Positions 1 to 6,344 of a DNA stretch of 20,210 nucleotides are shown here, in pieces. The translations under genes were made by a program, and so were the position numbers. A model generated the notes under the pieces. It had not been told where the DNA came from. It worked only from the letters and a program-made list of their open reading frames with translations, and did no database searches. Source of the DNA: Alphaproteobacteria bacterium (GTDB lineage Bacteria; Pseudomonadota; Alphaproteobacteria; Rhizobiales; Xanthobacteraceae); the NCBI GenBank assembly GCA_005884745.1, contig VAZU01000071.1, positions 1-20,210 on the forward strand. Reading direction: 5' to 3'. Position 1 is the first letter of the stretch. Every line of letters starts with the position of its first letter.

Positions 1-298
1 CTGATCAACTCACCTAATCACCGCATCGCCGCCACACGAATCAAGGACCGTACCGCGCGGTTGGGGGGAAAAAGAGTCGTTGTCAGCCCCCTTATCTCCC
101 TGACCAGGGCGGTCCCGGTCACAGGTTGCCCCTGCGATTCGGGACCGTTCCGCTGGCAATTGCTAACCCGGCCTTTCTCGACCCGCTGCGCTCCGGTGCG
201 CGGGCCGATTTGCATTTGTCAGCACCCCCCTTCTGATGCCTCGCAATTGCTTGCCGATAAGCGTAGAATGGCCTGCTGAAATGCGAGGCCAATACCCC
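1..298. other. Noncoding segment at the window edge
   Basis: No coding frame here looks like a protein: the open frames are short, arginine- and cysteine-rich and match no family I know. Two minor features are visible. CGGTCCC at 110-116 and GGGACCG at 141-147 form a 7-base inverted repeat. GCAATTGCT occurs twice, at 156-164 and 243-251. I saw no tRNA arms and no convincing promoter pair. The GC content is lower than in the rest of the window, as it is up to about 1200. Confidence 0.4.
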
Positions 299-700
299 AT
301 GACCACTGTTCGTGAGTGCTTAAGCAAAGCAGCTGAGTTCGAGTCGCGCGCCGCCATTGCAACAGACGGACAATTGAAAGCCACTTTCAAAGACCTGGCG
401 CGATTCCATCGCCATCTGGCGAAGTGTATGGAAGAAGCGGACATCGAGAGGATGAAGCCGCAGACCATACACTTGCAGGAGGGGGATCAAATTATCCTCC
501 AATACCTCGGCGCTGCAGTCGTTCTCCAGTGGGCAAATCTTCCGGAGACCGCGCGGCAAGCTGTCTTGCAGCAGGCGAGTTCGGTAGGTGGCTTACCGCC
601 AGTCACGTCGCTCCACGAGCAGATCAAGGCGCTCATTCGGCGCGGCCGGGATGTAGAAGGCGTCACCGACCCCTCGACGTTCGGCATCGTGCCTACCTAA
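299..700 (+). CDS. Small hypothetical protein, rhizobial type, 133 aa
   Basis: Function is unknown. The ATG at 299 follows a GAGG about ten bases upstream. An in-frame ATG at 236 would add 21 residues that look unstructured, so 299 is preferred. The first ~45 residues (TVRECLSKAAEFESRAA to FHRHLAKCMEEA) are a helical, Ala/Glu-rich segment like many short rhizobial proteins of the MTT-ECREKAAE type. The second half (QIILQYLGAAVVLQW, then NLPETARQAVLQQAS and EQIKALIRR) resembles another group of small rhizobial proteins with a hydrophobic YLGAAV stretch. It has no signal peptide and no clear membrane span. It is followed 62 bases later by a strong terminator, so it is probably a single-gene unit. 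Family resemblance is from memory, and the two-part reading is inference. Confidence 0.6.
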   Translation: MTTVRECLSKAAEFESRAAIATDGQLKATFKDLARFHRHLAKCMEEADIERMKPQTIHLQEGDQIILQYLGAAVVLQWANLPETARQAVLQQASSVGGLPPVTSLHEQIKALIRRGRDVEGVTDPSTFGIVPT

Positions 701-762
701 AGCAGAAAGACCAAGGCTGCCGCCGAGCAGCAAACGAAAAATCGGCACCTTAATGAAAGCGC

Positions 763-802
763 GCGCGGGCTAGCGATGCTGGCCCGGCGCCTTCATTTTT
801 TT
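763..802 (+). terminator. Intrinsic terminator after the 299-700 gene
   Basis: GGGCTAGC at 767-774 pairs with GCTGGCCC at 778-785 around a GAT loop, with one G-U pair. Past one bulged G at 787, GCGC at 763-766 pairs with GCGC at 786-790. A run of seven T follows at 796-802. The stem of about twelve pairs plus the T-run is the classic rho-independent layout on the plus strand. It would end transcription from 299-700 just before the next reading frame. Confidence 0.6.
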
Positions 803-1154
803 GCTCCGGACTTGGAACAGGGATTGCCTGAGGACTTTCAATAGGCGCCTTCAGAAAATCAATACGGCTACGGAAAAGGAAGCCCGCGAGAAAGCTCTTA
901 CCCAGTGCCGCACCGCTAAAAACGCAGGCGATCTTATCAGGAAGCTTTGCAAAATCGTCGCCGCCTTCCATGACCAGTGTGTGGCCGACGCAATCGATCC
1001 GCAAGCAGGAACTCCGGGGTTTGGGTGGGCCGTTGCCCCAGATCAGAGGACGGCCGAAAAGCGGGCACTTGCCAAATGTGAGGAAACAGCTGGCCCGGGC
1101 CGTCGTGCGGCCTGTCGGGTCGGCTTCTCTGTGTGTGACGGGTCGGCAAAATAA
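801..1154 (+). pseudogene. DUF4189-like protein, apparently 5'-truncated
   Basis: The 117-residue frame shows a cysteine-patterned tandem repeat typical of DUF4189 proteins. Half one has EAREKALTQC, then C50 and C60; half two has AEKRALAKC, then C105 and VCD (C112), with GFGWAVAP between. DUF4189 proteins are normally exported and begin with a signal peptide. Here there is none. The only available start is a TTG at 801, inside the T-run of the preceding terminator, with no ribosome-binding site, and the frame is closed by a TAG at 771-773. I therefore read it as a remnant that lost its 5' end. It could still be a short expressed gene. The domain call is moderately sure and the pseudogene call is inference. 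Confidence 0.5.
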
Positions 1155-1189
1155 CAATCCGAGGCCACCCGGATACATCTTCAAAACCG

Positions 1190-1234
1190 AGAGACACCGG
1201 CGCTCAGCGAACTGAAAATCGTAGGCGTGTCTCT
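1190..1234 (-). terminator. Weak possible terminator after the cyclase gene
   Basis: AGAGACAC at 1190-1197 and GTGTCTCT at 1227-1234 are perfect 8-base inverted arms around a 29-base loop, immediately beyond the minus-strand stop codon. Read on the minus strand the stem is followed by CGGTTTTG, a short T-run. The long loop and weak stem make this only a possible terminator. Confidence 0.25.
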
Positions 1235-2178
1235 TACCGCGCCGCGGAGCGAGCCCGGCAGTAGAGGCTGCTGCAGTTGATCGCCGCGATGAGCTCGGGG
1301 TCGAACGCGACGACCCGGTCCCGGCCGCCGCTCTTGGCCGAGTAGAGCGCAATGTCGGCGCGCTTGAGCAGCCGGTCGATGGTGTCGCCGGGCTCCCATT
1401 CGCTCACCCCGAAGCTGCAGGTGAGCTTCAGCCGCTGTTTTTCCGTTTGCACGCGCATGGCCGAGATCCGGGTGCGCAGGTCCTCCGCGATGCGAAGCGC
1501 GCCGGCGAGGTCGCGCCCCTCCAGCAACATGCCGAACTCCTCGCCGCCGAGCCGGCCCGTGATGGCGTTTTCGGCAGCCACTTCCTCGGCAACCCGGCGA
1601 ATCGCCTCGTCGCCGACGTCGTGCCCGCACACGTCGTTGATGCGCTTGAAATGGTCGATGTCGATCACGATGGCGGAAAGACAATCGAGCGCATGACCGC
1701 GCTCGCAGACCTCCTCCCCGCTTTCGAAAAACGCCCGGCGATTGAGCACGCAGGTGAGCGAATCGGTCAACGCCAGCCGCAGCAGCTCCTGCTGCATGTT
1801 GGCGAGGCGCTCGGCCGAGCGCAATCGCGCATAAAGCTCCTCGGCGACCGGCGGCTTGCCGATGAAATCGTCGGCACCGCTGTCGAGCGCTTCGATCAGC
1901 TTGTGCTGGTCGCGGTCGCAGGACATCAGGATGATGTAGATCGGACGGCGGCAGGTCGCGAGCAGCCTGGCTTCCCAGCACAGCTCGATCCCCGACATTT
2001 CCGACATCGGCAGCAGCTCGTCGCTGGTGATCAGGGCGCCGACGGAAAGATCGGACCTGACGCATTCGAGCGCTTCGCGGGCGGCGACGAAGGTGCGCAC
2101 CTCGTGATTGCGCGTGGCGAGCAGGCGCGCGATGAATTTCAGCACGGTGCGGCTTGGGTCGACGACGACGACGCGCAT
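1234..2178 (-). CDS. Response regulator diguanylate cyclase (REC-GGDEF)
   Basis: The 314-residue protein has a receiver domain (about 1-120) and a GGDEF domain (about 135-295), the PleD-like layout that makes cyclic di-GMP from two GTP in the cytoplasm. In the receiver, D7, the likely phospho-acceptor D53 and K108 are visible, but the second acidic-pocket residue after D7 is proline (VVVDPSRT). The cyclase half has the TDSLTCVLNRRAF start, the metal-binding DIDHFKRIND and an intact catalytic GGEEF at 211-215, so activity is expected. The product-inhibition RxxD motif that should precede GGEEF is absent (A202 and A205 at those places). There is no clear ribosome-binding site before the ATG. 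It lies upstream of nothing on its strand and downstream of a chemoreceptor gene. No partner kinase is in the window. Confidence 0.9.
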   Translation of the reverse strand: MRVVVVDPSRTVLKFIARLLATRNHEVRTFVAAREALECVRSDLSVGALITSDELLPMSEMSGIELCWEARLLATCRRPIYIILMSCDRDQHKLIEALDSGADDFIGKPPVAEELYARLRSAERLANMQQELLRLALTDSLTCVLNRRAFFESGEEVCERGHALDCLSAIVIDIDHFKRINDVCGHDVGDEAIRRVAEEVAAENAITGRLGGEEFGMLLEGRDLAGALRIAEDLRTRISAMRVQTEKQRLKLTCSFGVSEWEPGDTIDRLLKRADIALYSAKSGGRDRVVAFDPELIAAINCSSLYCRARSAAR

Positions 2179-2205
2179 GAGCGATCAGCACATGAGGTTG
2201 AGCCG

Positions 2206-2361
2206 AATGCCGGCCCGCCAGTCCCTGGTAGGTTGCGCGACCCTAGCTCCGTGCCATTCCCTCGGCGTTAATGCCGGACACGATGCCGCAATATCGGGCG
2301 CAATGCCGCCGGCATGTTTAAGAAATGCCGCTGCAAAACCTGCAAATTTTAGCGAATGCCG
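2206..2361. repeat. Cluster of six ATGCCG motifs upstream of the cyclase
   Basis: The 195-base gap between the cyclase start and the chemoreceptor stop has ATGCCG starting at 2207, 2271, 2283, 2303, 2325 and 2356; five of the six are AATGCCG. The copy at 2303 faces CGGCAT with one base between, giving a short palindrome. Spacings of 64, 12, 20, 22 and 31 bases are close to whole turns of the helix. This may be a set of operator half-sites for the cyclase gene, or chance in GC-rich DNA. Confidence 0.35.
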
Positions 2362-2373
2362 GTCGCGGCGATA

Positions 2374-3735
2374 TCAGACCGCGACCTTGGCGAGAAGTTG
2401 CTCGACCTGGTGCCGAAGATCGGTCGCGGTCGTCCCGACGACTCGCGAGGCGGTGAGAACATTCTGCGCGCAATCGTGCGTCTCATTGGCGGCGCTGGCG
2501 ATGTCGCCCAGCACTCCCACGATCATTTGCGTTCCCTGGGCGGCGCTCGTCACGTTGCGCGAGATCTCGTCGGTCGCGGCGTTTTGCTGTTGCACCGAAG
2601 CCGCCACGGCCGCGGTGTTGTGGTTGATCTCTTCCATCCGGGCGGTGATGCGCTGGATGACTTCGACCACGTCGGTCGCGGAGCCTTGCAGCGCCGAGAT
2701 CTGTGCGTCGATCTCCTCCGTCGCTCTCGCGGTCTGGACGGCGAGCGATTTGACTTCGGACGCGACCACCGCGAAGCCCCTGCCCGCTTCGCCGGCGCGC
2801 GCGGCCTCGATCGTGGCGTTGAGCGCCAGCAGATTGGTCTGTCCGGCGATGTCCTGGATCAGCTTCACGACATGGCCGATCTTCTGGGCGATCCGCGCGA
2901 GACCCGCGACCTTGTCGCTCGCAGCGTCCGCCTCGGTCACTGCCAATCGCACGATCGTCGTCGTTGCGTCGAGCTGGCGACCGATCTCGGTGATCGAGCT
3001 CAACAGCTCGTCGGCCGCGGCAGCCACGGCGGAAACGTTGGTGGAGGCCTCGCCGGACGCGTCGAACGCGCCTTTGGAACGCTGCAGGGCCTGGTTGGAG
3101 GATCCCGACAGCGTCGTTGCCGTGACCGCCAAGGCCTTGCCGCTCTCCCCCACCGTGGTCAACACCTTCTGCACCTGTTCACGAAACTCGCGAATTGCGG
3201 CCTCGATCGCGATGCGCCGCTGCTCCTGCTCGGCCAAGGCGGTCCGCTGCCGCTCGAGACGTTGTTGCTCGGTGATATCGTCGTGCGTGACCACCCAGCC
3301 ACGGCCGGGCAGCGGACGATTCGCAAGCGCGATCGTGCGCCCGTCGGCCATTTCGATGATCTTGTCCACGGGCTTGCCCGTGGCCACCTCGCGCAGGAGA
3401 TCGGCGATATATCGGTCGGGGTCGCCCGCGAACGTGCCTGCGGCCATGCGCTGCTCGAGCAGGTCGCGCAATGTGCATCCCGGCTTCACGCGGTGCTTCG
3501 ACAGTCCGTACATCTTCAGGTACGGCTGGTTGAAAGCGATGAGGCGCCCTCCCGCGTCGAACATGCACAATCCCTGCGACATGTTGTTGAGAGCAGTCGC
3601 TAATCGCCGGTTCTGCCTGCGGGAGCGATGCTGAAGGCAGGCGAGGACGATGACCGCGAATAGCAAGCCGCACAGGACAGCCAGCAGCGCCCAGGAAGGC
3701 TCGGCCGTATCCGAAAAAATAAAGGATCGGAGCAT
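2374..3735 (-). CDS. Methyl-accepting chemotaxis protein with PAS sensor
   Basis: From the ATG at 3735 this is 453 residues. One hydrophobic span (about 15-33, WALLAVLCGLLFAVIVLACL) is followed at once by an Arg-rich stretch, so the protein is probably held at the inner membrane with everything else in the cytoplasm. Next is a PAS domain of the PAS_7 type (about 47-158, starting ALNNMSQGLCMFDAGGRLIAF and ending THDDITEQQ). The methyl-accepting signalling coiled coil follows, with the conserved hairpin tip QTNLLALNATIEAARAGEAG around 299-318, which contacts CheA and CheW. There is no periplasmic ligand domain, no HAMP domain and no CheR-binding C-terminal pentapeptide. The start is uncertain: an in-frame ATG at 3831 would add 32 residues, and none of the candidates has a strong ribosome-binding site. 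No che genes are nearby. Confidence 0.88.
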   Translation of the reverse strand: MLRSFIFSDTAEPSWALLAVLCGLLFAVIVLACLQHRSRRQNRRLATALNNMSQGLCMFDAGGRLIAFNQPYLKMYGLSKHRVKPGCTLRDLLEQRMAAGTFAGDPDRYIADLLREVATGKPVDKIIEMADGRTIALANRPLPGRGWVVTHDDITEQQRLERQRTALAEQEQRRIAIEAAIREFREQVQKVLTTVGESGKALAVTATTLSGSSNQALQRSKGAFDASGEASTNVSAVAAAADELLSSITEIGRQLDATTTIVRLAVTEADAASDKVAGLARIAQKIGHVVKLIQDIAGQTNLLALNATIEAARAGEAGRGFAVVASEVKSLAVQTARATEEIDAQISALQGSATDVVEVIQRITARMEEINHNTAAVAASVQQQNAATDEISRNVTSAAQGTQMIVGVLGDIASAANETHDCAQNVLTASRVVGTTATDLRHQVEQLLAKVAV

Positions 3736-3822
3736 GTCTCGCACCGAAACTGCCTGCACCGAACCTTTAGGCAGAAAGCTTATCCTAACGTTAAAGCCGG
3801 CCGTGCCTGGATTCCCGGCCAT

Positions 3823-3838
3823 GCGCGCCATGGCGCGC
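3823..3838. repeat. 16-base perfect palindrome in the divergent intergenic region
   Basis: GCGCGCCATGGCGCGC is a perfect palindrome between the divergent chemoreceptor and dehydrogenase genes, about 175 bases before the dehydrogenase start. It could be a regulator site, but GC-rich genomes produce such palindromes by chance. If the chemoreceptor really began at 3831 it would overlap its start codon. The nearby TAACGTTA at 3786-3793 is another small palindrome. Confidence 0.3.
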
Positions 3839-4013
3839 GTCCGGTTCGAAACGCCGGCGCGTCCGGCGCCGGCGGTGGCAGCGCCAGGCTTGGTTGCGGC
3901 CGAAAATCGCCCGGACTTCCCTCGGGAACCGCGGAACGCAATTGCGAATTGGCACCTTGCAGTCCCGATTCACGTCGGTTCCGTGCCGCGGTCATCTTGG
4001 GGAGAGCAGACCC

Positions 4014-4985
4014 GTGAATGCCGCACCTCCTCGGCCGGCGCCCATACCGGACATGAAGGTCGGCGTCATCGGCGCCGGCGCGGTTGGAGCGGCCTGCGCG
4101 CTCGCCATGATCCTGCGCGGCGCCGCCCGCGAGATCGTTCTGGTCGACCGCACGCGCAAACGCGCGCTGGCGGTCGCGGCCGACATGCGTTACGGCGCGC
4201 CGCTGTCGCCGACGACCGATATCCGCGACGGCGATTATGCTGAGCTTGCCGGCGCGGCGGTGGTGATGATCACGGCCGGCGTCAACGAGAAGACCGGCGG
4301 CGCCACCGATCGCAACGATCCCGCCGGCCGGCTCAGGCTCCTGGAAACCAATGCACGCATCTATGAGGATATCGTCCCGCAAGCGGTACGCGCCGCACCG
4401 CAGGCGGTGCTGCTCATCGTCACCGACCCGCCGGATCCGCTTGCGGATCTCGCCCGCAGCATCGCCAAGCACGATCGCGTGCTCAGCACCGGCACGTTTC
4501 TCGACAGTCTGCGTTTTCGCGTGCACTTGGCCCGGCATCTCGGCGTCGATCCGGCCTGCGTCGAGGCCCAGATCCTCGGCGAACATGGCACCTCGGAGGT
4601 GTTCCTGTGGTCCTCCGCCCGCGTCGCTGGGGCGCGGGTGCTGCAGGAACTCGAGCGGCGCGGCCTGGAGCCCGCGCAGTTTCGCAGCCGGATCGAGCGC
4701 GAAGTGCGCTATGCCAATATCGCGATCATCGAAGGCAATGACGCCAGCCAGTACGGGATCGGGATGGTGGCCGCGCGCATTGCCCAGGCCGTCATCCGCG
4801 ACGAGCGCATCGCAATTCCGATCGGCAGCCATCACGCGCGTTATGGCGTCACGCTCTCGCTGCCGAGCGTGGTGGGCCGGCAGGGCGTGATCGCCGTCAT
4901 CGAGCCGGACGCCTCCGAGGAGGAACGCCGGGCGCTCGAGCGCAGTGCCGACACGTTGCGGCAAGCGCAGCGGATCGAGCATTGA
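4014..4985 (+). CDS. Lactate/malate dehydrogenase family protein
   Basis: The protein belongs to the LDH/MDH superfamily of NAD-dependent 2-hydroxyacid dehydrogenases. The GTG at 4014 has GGGGAGAG seven bases upstream, giving 323 residues; the ATG at 4053 is the other option. Seen are the nucleotide-binding GAGAVG (20-25), the acidic D45 ending strand two, DSLRF with D164 and R167, and the catalytic histidine in GEHG (H192). Two things are odd. The mobile substrate loop after AGV is about eight residues longer than in bacterial lactate dehydrogenases (91-113). Glu92 stands where lactate enzymes have Gln and malate enzymes have Arg. GEHGD is also GEHGT. The family is sure, but the substrate is not: it may be neither lactate nor malate. 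The gene stands alone, divergent from the chemoreceptor and converging on the ABC genes. Confidence 0.85.
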   Translation: MNAAPPRPAPIPDMKVGVIGAGAVGAACALAMILRGAAREIVLVDRTRKRALAVAADMRYGAPLSPTTDIRDGDYAELAGAAVVMITAGVNEKTGGATDRNDPAGRLRLLETNARIYEDIVPQAVRAAPQAVLLIVTDPPDPLADLARSIAKHDRVLSTGTFLDSLRFRVHLARHLGVDPACVEAQILGEHGTSEVFLWSSARVAGARVLQELERRGLEPAQFRSRIEREVRYANIAIIEGNDASQYGIGMVAARIAQAVIRDERIAIPIGSHHARYGVTLSLPSVVGRQGVIAVIEPDASEEERRALERSADTLRQAQRIEH

Positions 4986-5021
4986 GCTGAGGCCGCGAGC
5001 CCTTGCCCCTTGAACGACCCA

Positions 5022-6332
5022 TCAGCTCGGATTCTCCAGGCTGAATACGCCGGCGTCTTCGTCATAGGCGAACACTTCGGCGTAACGCGCCCAGGAGATG
5101 AGAGCGCGCAGCGTGTTTTCCGCCTGCTCCTCCGGCATCGAATCTTCCAGCTCGTCGCGGAAGCGCGTCGCCGGGGCGCGATGGCTCGCGCGTTCGTCGA
5201 GCACGCGCTTGATGTGCGCGGCGAGCGGCACGTAAGCGATGAGGTGCTGCGCGAACAGCCTCTTGCCTTCGTCGAGATCGGCACGCGCGAACCGCATCCC
5301 GGCTTCCGTGAGCCGGACATCGCCCTCGGCGACTTCGGCGAAGCGCAGCAGCTGCAGCGTTTCCAGGACGGGAAACAGATCATCGATCTCCATCTGCAGC
5401 TCGGCAGCCAGCGGCGGGAGATCGGCGCGACCGTTGTAGGGTTCCGCCGCCACTGCCTCTGCGAGTCCGGCAAGCACGTTGGGTGAAACGCGCGGCAGCA
5501 CCATGGCAATGCCGGTTCCGGGGAACACGCCTTCGCGCGCCGGTCTGCCTGCCTGTCTCTCGGTCATCCTCCTGTAGATGTCGTCGACGAGCTGACGGAA
5601 TACCGGATCGAGCCGGTTGCGGGGCTGCGGCAGGTCCACCTTGATCTCCGCGGCGATGCGGCCGGGACTCGAGGAAAACACCAGGATGCGGTCGCACATG
5701 AGCACCGCCTCCTCGATGTTGTGGGTGACCATCAGGATCGAGCGGATCGGCATCCGCCCTTCGCACCACAGATCGAGCAAATCGGTGCGCAGGGTCTCGG
5801 CCGTGAGCACATCGAGCGCGGAGAAGGGCTCGTCCATCAACAGCACCTTCGGATGGACGACGAGCGCCCGGGCGAACCCGACCCGCTGGCGCATGCCGCC
5901 CGACAGTTCCTTCGGATACGCGCTTTCGTAGCCATCGAGCCCGATCAGATCGATGGCGGCGAGCGCGCGCTTGTGGCGTTCGGCGGCGGGCATGCCCTGC
6001 GCCTCGAGACCGATTTCGGCATTGTCCAGCACGGTGAGCCATGGAAACAGCGCGAAGGTCTGGAACACCATCGCCACCTGACTGGCGGGCCCCCTTACCG
6101 GCTCGCCGTCGATTGCGACGATTCCGGCGGTCGGCGGCATCAGCCCGGCGATGATGCGCAGCAACGTCGATTTGCCGCAGCCGGAGCGGCCGAGCAGCCC
6201 CACGATTTCATTGTCCCCGAGCGTGAGATCGACGCCGTCGAGAACGAGCACGTTCCCCTCGCCCTGCCGATAGACGTGGCGCAAGCCTTCCACCTGGACC
6301 AGCGGGGCAAGGACTGACAGCGGGGCATCCAT
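5022..6332 (-). CDS. ABC importer ATPase with AAA-associated C-terminal domain
   Basis: The 436-residue protein is a nitrate/taurine-type (NitT/TauT family) ATP-binding subunit that would power import through the adjacent permease. The ATPase part (about 10-250) has Walker A GRSGCGKST at 48-56, the Q-loop at Q91, the signature LSGGMRQR at 143-150, Walker B LLMDEP at 164-169 and the switch histidine H204. After residue ~270 there is an extra region of about 150 residues, helical and charged, matching the AAA-associated C-terminal domain seen on some of these ATPases. Its role is not established; it may sense a ligand or regulate the ATPase. The gene starts 12 bases after the permease stop, so the two are surely co-transcribed. 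The substrate is unknown. Confidence 0.9.
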   Translation of the reverse strand: MDAPLSVLAPLVQVEGLRHVYRQGEGNVLVLDGVDLTLGDNEIVGLLGRSGCGKSTLLRIIAGLMPPTAGIVAIDGEPVRGPASQVAMVFQTFALFPWLTVLDNAEIGLEAQGMPAAERHKRALAAIDLIGLDGYESAYPKELSGGMRQRVGFARALVVHPKVLLMDEPFSALDVLTAETLRTDLLDLWCEGRMPIRSILMVTHNIEEAVLMCDRILVFSSSPGRIAAEIKVDLPQPRNRLDPVFRQLVDDIYRRMTERQAGRPAREGVFPGTGIAMVLPRVSPNVLAGLAEAVAAEPYNGRADLPPLAAELQMEIDDLFPVLETLQLLRFAEVAEGDVRLTEAGMRFARADLDEGKRLFAQHLIAYVPLAAHIKRVLDERASHRAPATRFRDELEDSMPEEQAENTLRALISWARYAEVFAYDEDAGVFSLENPS

Positions 6333-6344
6333 GGCCGGCTCCTC

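Noticed and set aside
2108..3634. Plus-strand open frame of 508 codons over the chemoreceptor gene
   Set aside because: Ser/Ala/Arg-rich with no known motif, and it lies antisense to a clear chemoreceptor; a composition artefact of GC-rich coding DNA.
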